A stretch of 64,000 nt of DNA. Origin: Anodontia alba (lineage: Eukaryota > Mollusca > Bivalvia > Lucinida > Lucinidae). The stretch lies in contig OZ024825.1 in NCBI GenBank assembly GCA_964016985.1, forward strand, positions 35,742,057 through 35,806,056, written 5' to 3'. Both the position numbers and the translations under genes were made by a program. Under the pieces are notes generated by a model that saw only the letters and a program-made list of their open reading frames with translations, was not told the DNA's origin and did not search any database. Below are positions 45,297 to 53,209 of this stretch, piece by piece. Position 1 is the stretch's first letter. Each line of letters begins with the position of its first letter.

Positions 45297-47199
45297 ACCT
45301 GACTGTATTTATTGATGACGCCAGCTTTGATCATGCTCGTTATACCCGGACTTCCGTCATATGACGGAGTTGAGGTGTATTATTTAAAAGGAGTTATAGG
45401 ACTGCCAATTGTCATTAGTTTTCGTGACAGGTGATATATACATATTTTTTTTTTTGGGAAATGGGCACATTGATGACGTCATCATCATCGGCTGGACCGA
45501 TTCAGATTTCAAAATTTCCAGAGCCCTAGTTTGACGGTGTATTATACTTTCGGACAGACAGATCAAGGCAAACATTGCAGATACAGATTAGAATTGACTA
45601 ATCCATGTGATAATGGTAAAGGCATGTGCCAAAAGAGGCATTTCAGGCAGCTTTGAATTTGTGCAGTCCCACCTGAGCCTTCACTGTCTCCACACATGTA
45701 ATATGGAAAATGAAAATTTTAGTGTTTTTACAGTAACTTAATGACTTATATAATTTCATGTTTATTGTGTGCATGCTGTCAACAATGTCTCATGTCAGAT
45801 GACCTACTGTAAAAGTTATATACATTTGGACAATTGTTAAGTGACTAAAATTGACCTGTCATAATTTATAGTTGGAGTGTGATGTCATATATTTCTGCAT
45901 CTAAACAATGACATTTGAATTTGAAAGGGTGTAGACCCTGATGTACTTTTTCTTCATTGTTTGCATTGGCCTATTTATCAAGTATCCAAATACTTGAATT
46001 ATTTAAGGCATTTACTAAAACTGGCCCAATTATACCCTTCTGTAAAGTACCTGTGTTAAGTTTTGACATATTGCCTGAGGACATTGACAGGTTTTGAGCT
46101 GGTTCTTTCATACAGGCAGAGGACCAAATAAGAGGAGTAAATTTGTGATAATTCAGGGATAATTTTTCTTATCTCTCAATGAAAACATATGTTGTGGGTA
46201 CTCATTTGAACCATCTTGATGAGATGGTTCAGATGAGTACCCACAACATATGTTTTCATTGAAAGATAAGGAAAATTATCCTTTAATTATCAGCAATTTA
46301 CTCCTCTTATCTGGTCCATTGACAGGTAAAACAATGTCCTAACAAATCTTATTCACTGCAAATTTTAAACTGTACAGCCCCGGGCCAAGATTGATTTTCC
46401 CCAACCCCACCCCGCCACCGATCAACCACCACACTACATTTTTAGATAGAGAAGGGATTGTTCTTTCCTTTGTTCCATGAAGCTTAATAATGCTGCTTAT
46501 GCAAATTAAACTTATTTATAACAGATGAAAACTTGATTTAATTCCATTGTTGTTTTCATTTTTATGTATCAATGCTTAAGATGAACAGCCTGACAGAATT
46601 ATATTGCACCCAGGGAGTACAACAAAAGCCAGGCACTATAAGTGGGTACTCTTATAGTACATGCTCATGGTACCAAGAGGAAGAGTAAAAAATAACAATA
46701 TGTCATAGAAAATGTATAGTAAATGGAATATCATAAAAAATGAATATATGGTATAAAGAATATGAATAACATCTTGTCAGAAGATATAGCATGCTATGCA
46801 TGAAGCTTTGAAAGAACAATAAAACAGATTATTAATTTAAACTAGAATGTTTTTAAACACGGAACAACAAGAAATTAATTGTAATTGTAATTTGCAATGT
46901 TATTGTAATTGACATCCAGGAAAGATGTAATTGTAATTGTAATCTGTAATCATGAAATTACAAAGTAATTGTAATTGTAATCGAATACATTTGTATGTAA
47001 TCGGTAACAGGTCTGTTCACAAATGACCAAAACCTTTCAAGGAAAAACTCTCAGAAATACAGAAATAATTTAGCCCTTGTCATTTTTTTTGTTTTCTTCA
47101 AGTTCTGGTCGCCGTTGTTATAAGATTCACCTGTTCTGGTTTCTTTTTAGTTCTCACGAGTTCATCTCGCGTCGGTATTGTTCCACCATCACATCCCAT
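27091..47199 (-). CDS. RTF2: Replication termination factor 2 homologue, complete, seven coding exons
   Basis: On the - strand seven exons join in phase: 47199-47131, 38537-38443, 37272-37182, 34359-34223, 31441-31363, 28575-28462 and 27456-27091. They total 951 nt, or 316 residues; the human protein is about 306. The start MGCDGGTIPTRDELV is the family's signature N-terminus, so this ATG is well supported. Next come CAITQESLQQPIMACELGR and the Rtf2 RING-like part (CPVVGVEMNG, WTCGCVLSERALKEV, CHKCGKPF), then LNGTDEEIESLRVRMEEKRL, a Lys-rich linker, and the conserved end AYKSLFTSSDKA...HWVT. RTF2 acts in the nucleus at stalled replication forks and is removed by proteasome shuttle factors. 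Intron 1 (about 8.6 kb) holds a nested transposon stack. No stop or frameshift was seen in the exons. Confidence 0.93.
27545..27690. mobile_element. MITE family H copy
   Basis: AGCATATGCTGTGGTACTAA pairs with GTTGCCACAACATATATTTT around AGTGCCTTACCAAAGTGCG. Confidence 0.5.
28201..28440. mobile_element. Palindromic MITE family A copy 4
   Basis: AACCCCTTTATAACACAGTT pairs with CTGTTATAAAGAAGTTGTG. The centre is AAAAATGACAATGTATTGTC. It is in RTF2 intron 6. Confidence 0.75.
28462..28575 (-). CDS. RTF2: RTF2 exon 6
   Basis: The acceptor is ttttcag|TGTGG and the donor AAG|gtaat. It has 38 whole codons from CGKPFTSNDVITLNG to RLQQKLEK and supplies the last cysteine of the zinc-binding motif. Confidence 0.92.
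28743..28956. mobile_element. TTAA foldback MITE, family D copy 3
   Basis: TTAACCTTTACCACTCTCTG is at the left and TTATCCAGAGTGCTAAGCAA at the right. The inner stem TTGACATTTCACTCAAATTG is nearly perfect. It is in RTF2 intron 5. Confidence 0.65.
29140..30570 (-). repeat. Minisatellite in RTF2 intron 5, ~33/47-bp units, about 30 copies
   Basis: Units read GTTGCAGTATTTCTAATATG then TTTACTGTATCAA, sometimes extended by AACCAGTCAGGAAA, giving two unit lengths. The array is interrupted by an S3 SINE at about 30038-30154. Similarity between neighbours is high but imperfect. Confidence 0.9.
30038..30154 (-). mobile_element. Short tRNA-like SINE (S3) inside the minisatellite
   Basis: On - it reads GGCCCCGTAGCCTAGTGGAT (A-box-like), then AAGGGCCGTAAAACCCAAAT and a poly-A tail of about 23. 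It is bracketed by CTTTCTAATATG on both sides. The B box is not obvious, so it may be internally deleted. Confidence 0.65.
30889..31188 (+). mobile_element. tRNA-derived SINE S1, full length
   Basis: The head has GGTGGCTCAGTTTGATGCG (A box) and GCGGGTTCAACCCCTGC (B box); the body and tail end GGGCCGTTAAACCTCAACAC. Near-duplicate flanks CAAGATATACATTGTG and CAAGATATACTCTGTG are its target duplication. It is in RTF2 intron 5. Confidence 0.8.
31190..31345. mobile_element. MITE family H copy beside RTF2 exon 5
   Basis: CTTCTAATGAGTACCCCAAC and TTTTTGTGGAGAAATAAG are the conserved arm. It ends about 20 bp from exon 5. Confidence 0.6.
31363..31441 (-). CDS. RTF2: RTF2 exon 5
   Basis: The acceptor is tttgtag|ATTTT and the donor AAA|gttagt, a weaker but usable donor. 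It encodes FCFLWTCGCVLSERALKEVK and GVNCHK of the RING-like domain. It is too short to show as an open frame on its own; phase and homology locate it. Confidence 0.9.
31570..31783. mobile_element. TTAA foldback MITE, family G copy 2
   Basis: TTAACTATTTCCCTGC at the left, CATGCAAAGAGTTAA at the right. The core is TTTGGACCCAGATCAGGCCC with CGGGCGTGATCTGGAT. Confidence 0.7.
31900..32778. mobile_element. Nested palindromic pogo/Tigger-like MITEs
   Basis: TA-flanked ends CAGTCAACTCTTGTTATCTC (31900), CAGTCGAACCTCGTTATCTC (32259), CGAGATAACGAGAGTCGACTG (ending 32621) and GATAATGGGAGTCGACTG (ending 32778) show one copy (32259-32621) inserted in the middle of another. The ends match the 1.4-kb element at 43154. 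A ~61-bp internal tandem duplication lies at 32337-32450. Confidence 0.7.
33100..33326. mobile_element. Foldback MITE, family E copy
   Basis: GAACTCTAAATATTTGGACA is at the left, AAACTTAGGGTAAATACTGT at the right, and AGCAAACAGTGTAGACCTGA in the core. Confidence 0.6.
33340..33565. mobile_element. Foldback MITE, family E copy
   Basis: TTTATTTACCCTAAAATTTA is at the left and CAAACACTTAGGATCTAAAA at the right. The core hairpin is TGATCAAACTGTTCC with GGAGCAGTTTGATC. Confidence 0.55.
33590..33890 (-). mobile_element. tRNA-derived SINE S1, old copy
   Basis: On - it carries the S1 body (GAGATTGATCATGAAATATT, GAAGGGCAGTTGTCAGTTTC). The B box region is eroded (AGGGTTCGATACCTG). Confidence 0.7.
33930..34115. 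mobile_element. Foldback MITE, family H copy
   Basis: AGCTCCAGATGAGAGGAGG starts the left arm. The centre is AGAAGTGCCTCAGTAAGGTA and the right arm TTTTCATGGAAAAATAAG. Confidence 0.6.
34223..34359 (-). CDS. RTF2: RTF2 exon 4
   Basis: The acceptor is tttatag|GATGT and the donor AA|gtaagt. It encodes DVKELHLTENRNYSRKKNEK to YICPVVGVEMNGMYK. Confidence 0.92.
34400..34585. mobile_element. Foldback MITE, family H copy
   Basis: The centre is a near-perfect CATTAGAAGTACCTCACTGA hairpin. It lies about 40-50 bp upstream of RTF2 exon 4. Confidence 0.65.
34605..34830. mobile_element. Palindromic MITE family A copy 5
   Basis: TTAACCTCTTTATAACACAG pairs with GTTATAAAGAGGTTGTGG. The centre is AAAAATGACCATAAATGG and its complement. 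Confidence 0.8.
34845..34965. mobile_element. MITE family E copy (left part and core)
   Basis: ACCATATCTACCCTAAGTAT is at the left. The core is a perfect ATCAGATGCCACAGAATGTG hairpin. Confidence 0.6.
35210..35454. mobile_element. Palindromic MITE, family I copy 3
   Basis: GGGCCCAGTTGTTCAAAGAG pairs with TTTGAACAACTGGACCC. The central stem is AAATGTGAGTAGCTTTTGCA with its complement, perfect. Confidence 0.8.
35565..35765. repeat. Dispersed repeat M, copy 2
   Basis: It matches 20.95-21.15 kb over CACGACAAAACCTACAATAA, GACTTGTGCGACCAG and GGATGGATGTACAGAC. Confidence 0.55.
35775..36070. mobile_element. MITE family L with perfect 24-bp inverted termini
   Basis: CAGTGCCTGTATGTTATTAT (35775 onward, 24 bp) and its exact complement ending at 36070 flank 296 bp, with TATT on both sides. 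Another single end (ATAACATACAGACACTG) lies at about 36107-36124. Confidence 0.75.
36228..36356. repeat. ~63-bp tandem duplication
   Basis: ACCCATAGTTTGCTGAAACC and CACATACACACATGGCTCAT occur twice in tandem with one or two changes. Confidence 0.8.
36632..36822. mobile_element. Palindromic MITE family A copy 6, right end lost
   Basis: TTAACCTCTTTATAACACGG begins it. The right arm breaks at GATTATGCTATGGACC without the AAAGAGGTTGTGG end. Confidence 0.7.
37005..37162. mobile_element. MITE family H copy beside RTF2 exon 3
   Basis: TTTGTAGGCACTCATTGGAA pairs with TTCTAATGAGTACCTACATC. It ends about 20 bp from exon 3. Confidence 0.6.
37182..37272 (-). CDS. RTF2: RTF2 exon 3
   Basis: The acceptor is gttacag|GCTGT and the donor AAG|gtaggt. 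It encodes LYNKESVLEFLIDRSKFECA and PSFEHLRGLK, matching LYNKDAVIEFLLDKS of the family. Confidence 0.92.
37315..37615 (-). mobile_element. tRNA-derived SINE S1
   Basis: On - it starts GGTGGCTCAGTTTGATGCGC, has GTCGTGGGTTCAACCCCC (B box) and ends GGGCCGTAAAACCTCAACAC. It is in RTF2 intron 2. Confidence 0.8.
37808..38036. mobile_element. TTAA foldback MITE, family G copy 3
   Basis: AACCCTTTCCTCGCTAGCGG is at the left and GCATGCAGAGAGTTAA at the right. The core TGGACCCAGATCAGGCCCGA has a nearly perfect complement. Confidence 0.7.
38365..38420. mobile_element. MITE family E, single arm
   Basis: TTTTGGACAAGTATGGTAAG and GTATGGGTAAATATAGTA match the right arm of family E. It ends about 20 bp from RTF2 exon 2. 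Confidence 0.45.
38443..38537 (-). CDS. RTF2: RTF2 exon 2
   Basis: The acceptor is tttttcag|AAAGA and the donor GGAAG|gtgagt. It encodes KDKTADLAAKWKHCAITQES and LQQPIMACELGR. Confidence 0.93.
38599..38811. mobile_element. TTAA foldback MITE, family B copy 7
   Basis: TTAAGCCTTGTCATACTGAA is at the left and TTCAGCAAGAGAAGGGTTT at the right. The inner stem GATCAGTTGGCTTCTTCAGA is perfect. Confidence 0.75.
39546..39848 (-). mobile_element. tRNA-derived SINE S1, with exact target duplication
   Basis: On - it has GGTGGCTCAGTTGGATGCGC (A box), CGCAGGTTCAACCCCCTC (B box) and the tail GGGCCGTAAAACCTCAACAC. ACATTGGTATGTA flanks it on both sides exactly, so it is a recent insertion. It is in RTF2 intron 1. 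Confidence 0.9.
39860..40540. other. RTF2 intron 1 stretch without a recognised element
   Basis: It holds a short (TCTA)n tract near 40436 and (GGGT)n at 40490-40512, the latter beside the LINE 3' end. No exon or TE was recognised. Confidence 0.35.
40596..42310 (-). pseudogene. LINE reverse transcriptase, inactive
   Basis: From 42194: NVTPVFKKGEKYDAANYRPVS (RT motif 1-2), then an in-frame TAG at 41733-41735, then DFAKAFDKVPH, SVPQGSVLGPVLFLIFINDL and the catalytic box written FADN where FADD is expected. Further on are AKYLGITIS and TLGFLRCNL with RPQLEYAAPIWHPY of the RT thumb region. The stretch 42195-42310 continues the frame upstream with at least one frameshift near 42150. The FADN change, stop and shifts show it is dead. 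The RT family position (CR1/L2/Jockey-like) is inferred from these motifs. Confidence 0.9.
42807..42848. mobile_element. MITE family A fragment
   Basis: CTATGTTTTTGTTTGGATAT and AACATGGTTGTTT match the right arm of family A. Element B is inserted straight after it. Confidence 0.5.
42850..45529. mobile_element. hAT-like element B, copy 1 (with internal insertion)
   Basis: It starts CAGGGCTTGGGAAAACCGG and ends TTTCCAGAGCCCTAG. Flanks TTTGAAGG / TTTGACGG fit an 8-bp TSD with one change. Its sequence matches copy 2 at 59171-60411 almost throughout, except for a 1417-bp insert. No transposase was seen. Confidence 0.85.
43154..44570. mobile_element. pogo/Tigger-like element with TA target
   Basis: Termini CAGTTGACTCTCGTTATCTC and GAGATAACGAGAGTCGACTG are flanked by TA. 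Copy 2 of element B shows the empty site (AATTAATTACGTCATT), so the insertion and its TA duplication are directly seen. The interior (1417 bp) shows no recognised transposase. Confidence 0.88.
46110..46335. mobile_element. Foldback MITE, family H copy inside element A
   Basis: GACCAAATAAGAGGAGTAAA begins it. The central ATATGTTGTGGGTACTCATT hairpin is near perfect, and the right arm ends CTCCTCTTATCTGGTCC. Confidence 0.75.
47131..47199 (-). CDS. RTF2: RTF2 exon 1 (start)
   Basis: ATG at 47199-47197, then 23 codons MGCDGGTIPTRDELVRTKKK PEQ and the donor CAG|gtgaat. The 5' UTR continues to the right; its limit cannot be seen. Confidence 0.92.
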
Positions 47200-48980
47200 A
47201 ATTATGATAGTGCTTCGTAAACCGATGTGAGAAAAAACGAAAACAAACTGGAAACAGTTTTCCCATTGATCCAAATATTCGTATTTAAGGAAGAGGCAAA
47301 AGCATGTTTTTTTGCTATATCTTTTATAAATATATATATATATACGAATATTAATAAATATTAAATAAATGTCTTTACAGTGTTATAATAGTGAATGAGG
47401 AGATAATTATACTTTTTGTTTGTATTTGCTCGTAAAGCTTATCTTTTTTACTCGTAAATTTGCTGGTTCCCTTCACATGCAGGAACCCAGTTATCTTAAA
47501 ATTGATTTTTTTCCCATTAAATGTTTAACAACTAATTTGACACGTGTCATAGTGCTCAAAGGAAAATAGCAAACACTTCGGGTGAGTGCCGTATAAATCC
47601 ATTAGATCTCTATGTTTACATTGTACTTTTTTTTCTGTCAGTCTGTAAGGGGTTGTGGGAAGGGGGTGGGGATTTTTGGCAGGGGTACTTGTATGTGCCC
47701 CTTAATACCCAGATTTTTTGGGCAGCTTTTTATATACTTAAAGGCCCCACTTTTTTTACATGGACCACACCTAGACACATTTTCTGCTTGCTGTTCAAAG
47801 ACCCCTTCGCACCCATCCCCCTGGCCCCACCCACATACGGTTCCAAGACAGGTCACTGACAGATTGGGTATGAAAGCCACGGCCAAGCCGAGCCGAAAAA
47901 GCTGGGCATGATATTGTGTTTTGTGCTTCTATGTGCCTTGGGTGCCTGGCACCGTTAAAAATTCGCACAACACAATTAAAATTTGTACAGTTACTTGCTT
48001 ATTTATGACTTTATATCGCCCTTTAGATCTGATTTTCCATTCAACAGGGGTATGAAAGCCACGGCCAGGAAAGGGATATATTTTGGCCATTTTGTGAACA
48101 AATGGTGTTATTTTATAATCTGAGCATTTGACAGAGGTTGGAAAAAGATATTTAAAATTACTTTATAACATGCAGAAACTGTTTATACTTCCCATTAGTC
48201 TTTTTTTTTCCATCTTTTTTTTTTTTTTTTTGCTGTATTATTATTTGTACCTTTTACAAATCCAGTTAAATCCGCCATTTTGATTTTAAAGAAAATTTGC
48301 TTTTTGTTTTGAAAATACCTATTAGTTTTATAAATAAAATATAAAAACATGTCTTTGTAAATACATGAAAAGCGTAAAAACTTATACAGCCTATATTGTT
48401 CATATACTAAATTTTTTTTTTTCTTATTTCATCTTCACGTGGCATTTTAGGCACATAATAAAACTTAATAAGAAAATTCACAAACAAGATGTTAATTTTT
48501 AGTTATCCCAATAATTGATCTGGTCATTCTTTTCTATATATCAATGAAATGTTTACTGTCTTGACAAAGGTTGGAGTTCATCCAAAATCCGTTTTAGGTA
48601 AGCATGACTAAAAATAGCATCTCGGGCATTTTCAGACTTATCCGTGAAGCGTTCAGCAATAGCGCCACAAGTATAGCAAATATATACACAATAGTATGCA
48701 ACAGCAGATGGTCTGGATTAGGAGCTGCATCACTTGGGTATGACTGCCTTGAGTAGAGTTAATTGTCGTATTGGCACCGCCCAGTCTCTCCCATTTTTGT
48801 AATTTACTTTGGAATTTTTATATCAATTGTGGCTTAAAAAATTGTTTATTTTTCATTTTTTTTTTTTTTTTTCATACCCAATTACAAAAACACCCAATTA
48901 CAAAAAAACCCAACAAAAAACGGCTAAATGGGTGATATTGCATCTGCTGTTCATACACCATTATAAAGGACTCCGGCTAA
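47200..48980. other. RTF2 upstream stretch, no gene recognised
   Basis: It should hold the RTF2 5' UTR and promoter, but no TATA or clear element can be assigned. A GC-rich patch at 47640-47900 (GGGAAGGGGGTGGGG, CCATCCCCCTGGCCCCACCC) contrasts with the AT-rich surroundings. Poly-T runs follow at 48215 and 48860. Confidence 0.35.
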
Positions 48981-48984
48981 ATGG

Positions 48985-49165
48985 CACTTACTGTATTTAC
49001 CCGAAGTCTGAGCAAACTGTGTGGACCCAGAGCAGAACGCGGAGTGATTAGAGTTGATACTGTATGTCCCTCATCTGGCAATTTTAGATAGATAAACAGG
49101 TAGTTGAATGACCTTGTTAAATATGGCAAGTATGGTAAGGTGTCAGAATGTGTAGGGTAAACATG
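48985..49165. mobile_element. MITE family E copy, decayed
   Basis: ACTGTATTTACCCGAAGTCT is at the left and AATGTGTAGGGTAAACATGA at the right; the core hairpin is eroded. Confidence 0.5.
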
Positions 49166-49308
49166 ATATTTTTTCTCTCTTTCTTTCTTTTATTTTTTTG
49201 GCAATAAACAACAAGGTATTACGTCATTATCTCAACAGATTGAGAGTTTCATGCTCTATCGGCTATCATGTCCTTATGTGGTTAAAAAAAATAAATAGTA
49301 AAAAAATA

Positions 49309-49453
49309 GTCTTCTTCTTCAAAATCAAGAACTGTACTTTCATTAGTTGCAATGAAAGGATTGGAAAAATGTTTCATAATGTCAGATCTGCGTATCAGCA
49401 GTGGCTGTTTTACTCAGGTGATCGAGCGAGCCATGGTCTGTGGGCCTCTTGTT
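49309..49453 (+). mobile_element. 3' end of a Helentron-like element (H2)
   Basis: AGTCTTCTTCTTCAAAATC, TTGCAATGAAAGGATTGG and CTGTGGGCCTCTTGTT match the 3' end of H4 at 51470-51608. Confidence 0.6.
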
Positions 49454-49800
49454 ATCCTCGTGCTTTTTCGAAGAAAAAGCGTGGAAACTGATACTCCCGT
49501 CCATCCGTAGGTCCATCTGTAATGTCACACCATTGCTCCTAGACCATTTAAGCTAAAATCTCGAAACTTTCACAGGCGATAGCTCTATGGATGAAGACTG
49601 GAGGAACACAATCAGAATTTTGATGTAATCCTTGGGGGCAGAGCCAAGGGGTGTGGCCCCAAAGGGTCATAATTCCATTTTGTACAAACTTAGTCATGTT
49701 GCATATCAAATCAAAGTTAATGAAGAGTAGAATACAGTGGTGCAAAATTTTGCCCTGGGGGTCACCAGAGGTCAAAAAGTAGGATTTTGGGTCCTTTTTT

Positions 49801-51608
49801 AGCTCACCTAAGCTCTGCTCAGGATGAGCTATTGTGATCACTTTTCGTCCGTCCGTCCGTGCATGCGTCCGTTAACATTTTCAAACGACTTCTTCTCTGA
49901 AGCTGCTCAGCCAATTTTGCTCAAATTTCATATGGAGCCTCCTTAGGGTGGGGGAACGAAAAATTGCTAAAATGGTCGCGGTCTGTTGACCAAGATGGCA
50001 GCCACGCCCATATATGGTAAAAACCTTTAAAAATCTTCTTCTTCAGAACCGAGAATGCCTTGGGGCTGAACCTTTGCAGGAATCATTGGGGACGGGAGGT
50101 CTACCAAAATTGCTAAAAGAATTGTCGTACGTTGACGTTTGACCTTTTTACGGCAAGGTCAAGTTTGCTTCCCTATGCATTTGTATGGGAAAAACCTTTA
50201 AAAGTCTTCTTCTCCAAAACCAAGCATGCCTTATGGCTGAATCTCTGCATATATCTTTGGGAACAGGAGGGCTACCAAAATTGCTAAAATAGTGGTTGTA
50301 CATTGACATTTGACCTTTTTACTGTAAGGTCAATTTTGCTTCCTTATGCATTTGTATGGGAAAAATGTTCAGAATTTCAAACAACTGCTCCTCTGGAGCC
50401 TCTGGGCCAATTTTGCTCAAATTTCATATGGAGCCTCCTTAGGTAGGGGGAACAAAAGATTGCTAAAATGGTCATGGTTCGTTGACCAAGATGGCTGCCA
50501 TGCCCATATATGGTAAAAGCATTTAAAAATCTTCTTCTCTAGAACCGAGGATGCTTTGGGGCTGAATGTTTGAATAAGTCATCGGGGACAGGGGGTCTAC
50601 CAATGTTGCTGAAATAATGGTCATACATTGACATTTAACTTTTTTACTGCAAGGTCAAGTTTGCTTCCTTATGCATTTGTATGGGAAAAAATATTTAAAA
50701 ATCTTATTCTCCAAAGCGGAGGATGGCTTCTGGCTGAATCTTTGCATATATCATCTGGAACTGGGGGTCTACCAAAGTTGCTAAAATAATTGTCATACAT
50801 TGACATTTAACCTTTTTACGGCGAGGTCAAGTTTGCTTCTGTATGCATTTGTATGGGCCCCATACATTTGCATGGAAAAAATGTTGATAATTTCAAATGG
50901 CTTTTCCTCTGACGACTCTGGGCCAGTGTTGCTCAAATTTCATGCAGAGCCTCTGTGGGCAGGAGAATGAAAAATTGCTAAAATGGGTATGGTTCATTGA
51001 TCAAAATGGCTGCCATGCCTATATATGGTAAAAAACCTTTAAAAATCTTCTTCTCCATAACCAAGTAAGCCCTGGGTCCTAATCTTTGCATAAATTATGG
51101 GGGACAGGAGATCTACCAGAATTGCTAAAATGATGATTGTATGTTGACATTTGACCTTTTTACCTCCAAGGTCAATTTGTTTCCCCATTTGTATGGGCCA
51201 TATACATTTATATTGAAAGTATAGAAGTGACTTGTAGATCAACAGTAGTTAAAATTGTTCTGATTGGAAATCTAAGATGGCCATCATCTGATTTATATTT
51301 ATAATATTTCCCTGCCACTGTGCTGTTTACATGTATAAAATCATGATTCTTCAGAAACCACTTAGCCAATTACCACCAAATTTCACATTGATCCTTCTGT
51401 TGTATGTGATTGATTGATAGTTTATTCAAATGATCATGCTCCATTGACTGTCAGGCCCATATATTCTTTTTCAAAACTAAGAACTGCTCAAATGATGATA
51501 TTTTCATTAGTTGCGGTGATAGGATTGGAAAAATGTTGCATAACATCTGCATGTCTGCAGTGGCTATGTCACTCAGGTGAGCGAATCGTGGCCCGTGGGC
51601 CTCTTGTT
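49801..51608 (+). mobile_element. Helentron-like element H4 with tandem core
   Basis: It starts AGCTCACCTAAGCTCTGCTC, GATGAGCTATTGTGATCAC and GTCCGTCCGTCCGTGC, and ends GGCCCGTGGGCCTCTTGTT. Internal units of about 170 bp repeat TTTAAAAATCTTCTTCT, TTGCTAAAATGGTC and TTGACCTTTTTAC. It splits H3 between T runs. No protein is encoded. Confidence 0.7.
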
Positions 51609-52149
51609 TTTTATTGTCACACAACTCCTCCTAGGCTTTTTGAGCTAGAACCTTGAAACTATCACACATAACAGCCCTATGGAATGTGGACTGGAGGAAC
51701 GCATTTGGAATTCTGATGTGCGCGGAGATATGTGATCAGTGCTTGCATTAAGGGAAGTCTGGGAGTCAGAGACTCCCGAAAATTGTCCTGGGACTTCCAA
51801 AAATCAATGCCAGGAAGTCTGGGACTCCCAACTTTTAAAGATATTTAGTCATTTATAACAAAAATATAGAATGAATATGTGTTATTTAGCTTAAGAATGG
51901 TGGTTTTACTCCATAAATGAGAGTTTAAAAATATTGAGGTTGAATTTCTGAAAGTGAATGAAAAAATATGATCACCAGGACTTCCAGATATTGGAGCTAG
52001 GAAGTTCGGGGACTTCTTGATTATACCCCCGACATACGAAGTATGTGGGGGTATATAGTTTTCACTTTTCCGTTTGTCTGTTTGTTCGTACGTACGTATG
52101 TACGTTCGTTCGTATGTTCGTTCGTTAGTTTGTTCGTTCGTCTTTCCGT

Positions 52150-53205
52150 CACAGGGTCAAAGTTTTTGCGTTAAAGTTTATAAGACCTCATATTTTGAAG
52201 ACCCTTTGATGGATTTCATTCATATTTGGCATGATGGTAGATATAGGTCTAAAGTTTTTATCAGCACCATCCCCACCCCGGGGGTGACCTTGGGGTCAAG
52301 GTCACGGACTTAGAATTTTCATAAAAAAGTCAGGGTCAAAGTTTTTGCGTTAAAGTTTATAAGACCTCATATTTTGAAGACCCTTTGATGGATTTCATTC
52401 ATATTTTGCATGTTGATAGATATAGGTCTAAAGTTTTTATCAGCACCATCCCCACCCCGGGGGGTGACCTTGGGGTCAAGGTCACTGACTTGGAATTTTC
52501 ATGAAAAAGTCAGGGTCAAAGTTTTTGCGTTAAAGTTTATAAGACCTCATATTTTGAAGACCCTTTGATAGATTTCATTCATATCTGGCATGATGGTAGA
52601 TATAGGTCTAAAGTTTTTATCAGCACCATCCTTACCCCGGGGGTGACCTTGGGGTCAAGGTCACGGACTTAGAATTTTCATAAAAAAGTCAAAGTATTTT
52701 TTGTTTAAGTTTATATAGCTATATCATCAAGACCCTTTAGGAATTTCATTTATATTTGACATATTGCTAGATATCGGCCTTGAGTCTTACTCCGCATGAT
52801 CCCCACTCAGGGTGTGACCAAGTTTAAGGTCACGAACTTAGAATTTTCATATAAAAGTAAAAAATTTTTGCGTTTAAGTTTATATAGCCATATCATCAAG
52901 ACCTTTCGTTAAATTTCAGTATTCCCTAATTGAAAGGCCAGCAGATATAGCTATCAGCAAGGAATCTGTTGGTCTGTCCGTCCATCCATTGAAGCATTAT
53001 TCATTCATACTTTTTTTCTTAGGGTCAAAGTTTTTACGTTAAAGTTTAATAGACCTCATATTTTGAAGACCCTTTGATGGATTTCATTCATATTTGGCAT
53101 GATGGTAGATATAGCTCTAAAGTTTTTATTGGCACCATCCCCACCCCAGGGGGTGACCTTTGGGTCAAGGTCACGGACTTCCAATTTTCATAAAAATGTC
53201 AAAAT
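52150..53205 (+). repeat. ~180-bp tandem repeat core of H5, left block
   Basis: Units carry GGGTCAAAGTTTTTGCGTTA, AGACCTCATATTTTGAAGAC and GACCTTGGGGTCAAGGTCAC. The first three (starts 52152, 52331, 52511) are very similar; later ones diverge. Confidence 0.85.
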
Positions 53206-53209
53206 TTTT

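Larger units (their letters stand above)
42319..47015. mobile_element. hAT-like element A with exact 8-bp TSD
   Basis: Termini CAGACCTGTT and AACAGGTCTG are perfect complements, and TTCACAAA flanks both (42311-42318, 47016-47023). Subterminal sequence is rich in TAATTGTAATTGTAATC repeats on both sides. It contains element B and a family H MITE. No hAT transposase was recognised, so it is probably non-autonomous. Confidence 0.85.
40555..47095 (-). mobile_element. CR1/Jockey-like LINE, 5'-truncated, split by a hAT-like insertion
   Basis: Reverse transcriptase coding runs from about 47090 down to 47024, stops at the hAT-like element (47023-42311 with its target repeats), and resumes at 42310. 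Reading across the TSD gives FWSFVKSLKKEA, the usual motif of this group ahead of the RT domain. The element lies in sense orientation in RTF2 intron 1, about 40-100 bp after exon 1. The endonuclease domain is missing. The 3' end is near 40545, followed by an A-rich/(CCCA)n tail on -. Confidence 0.8.
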
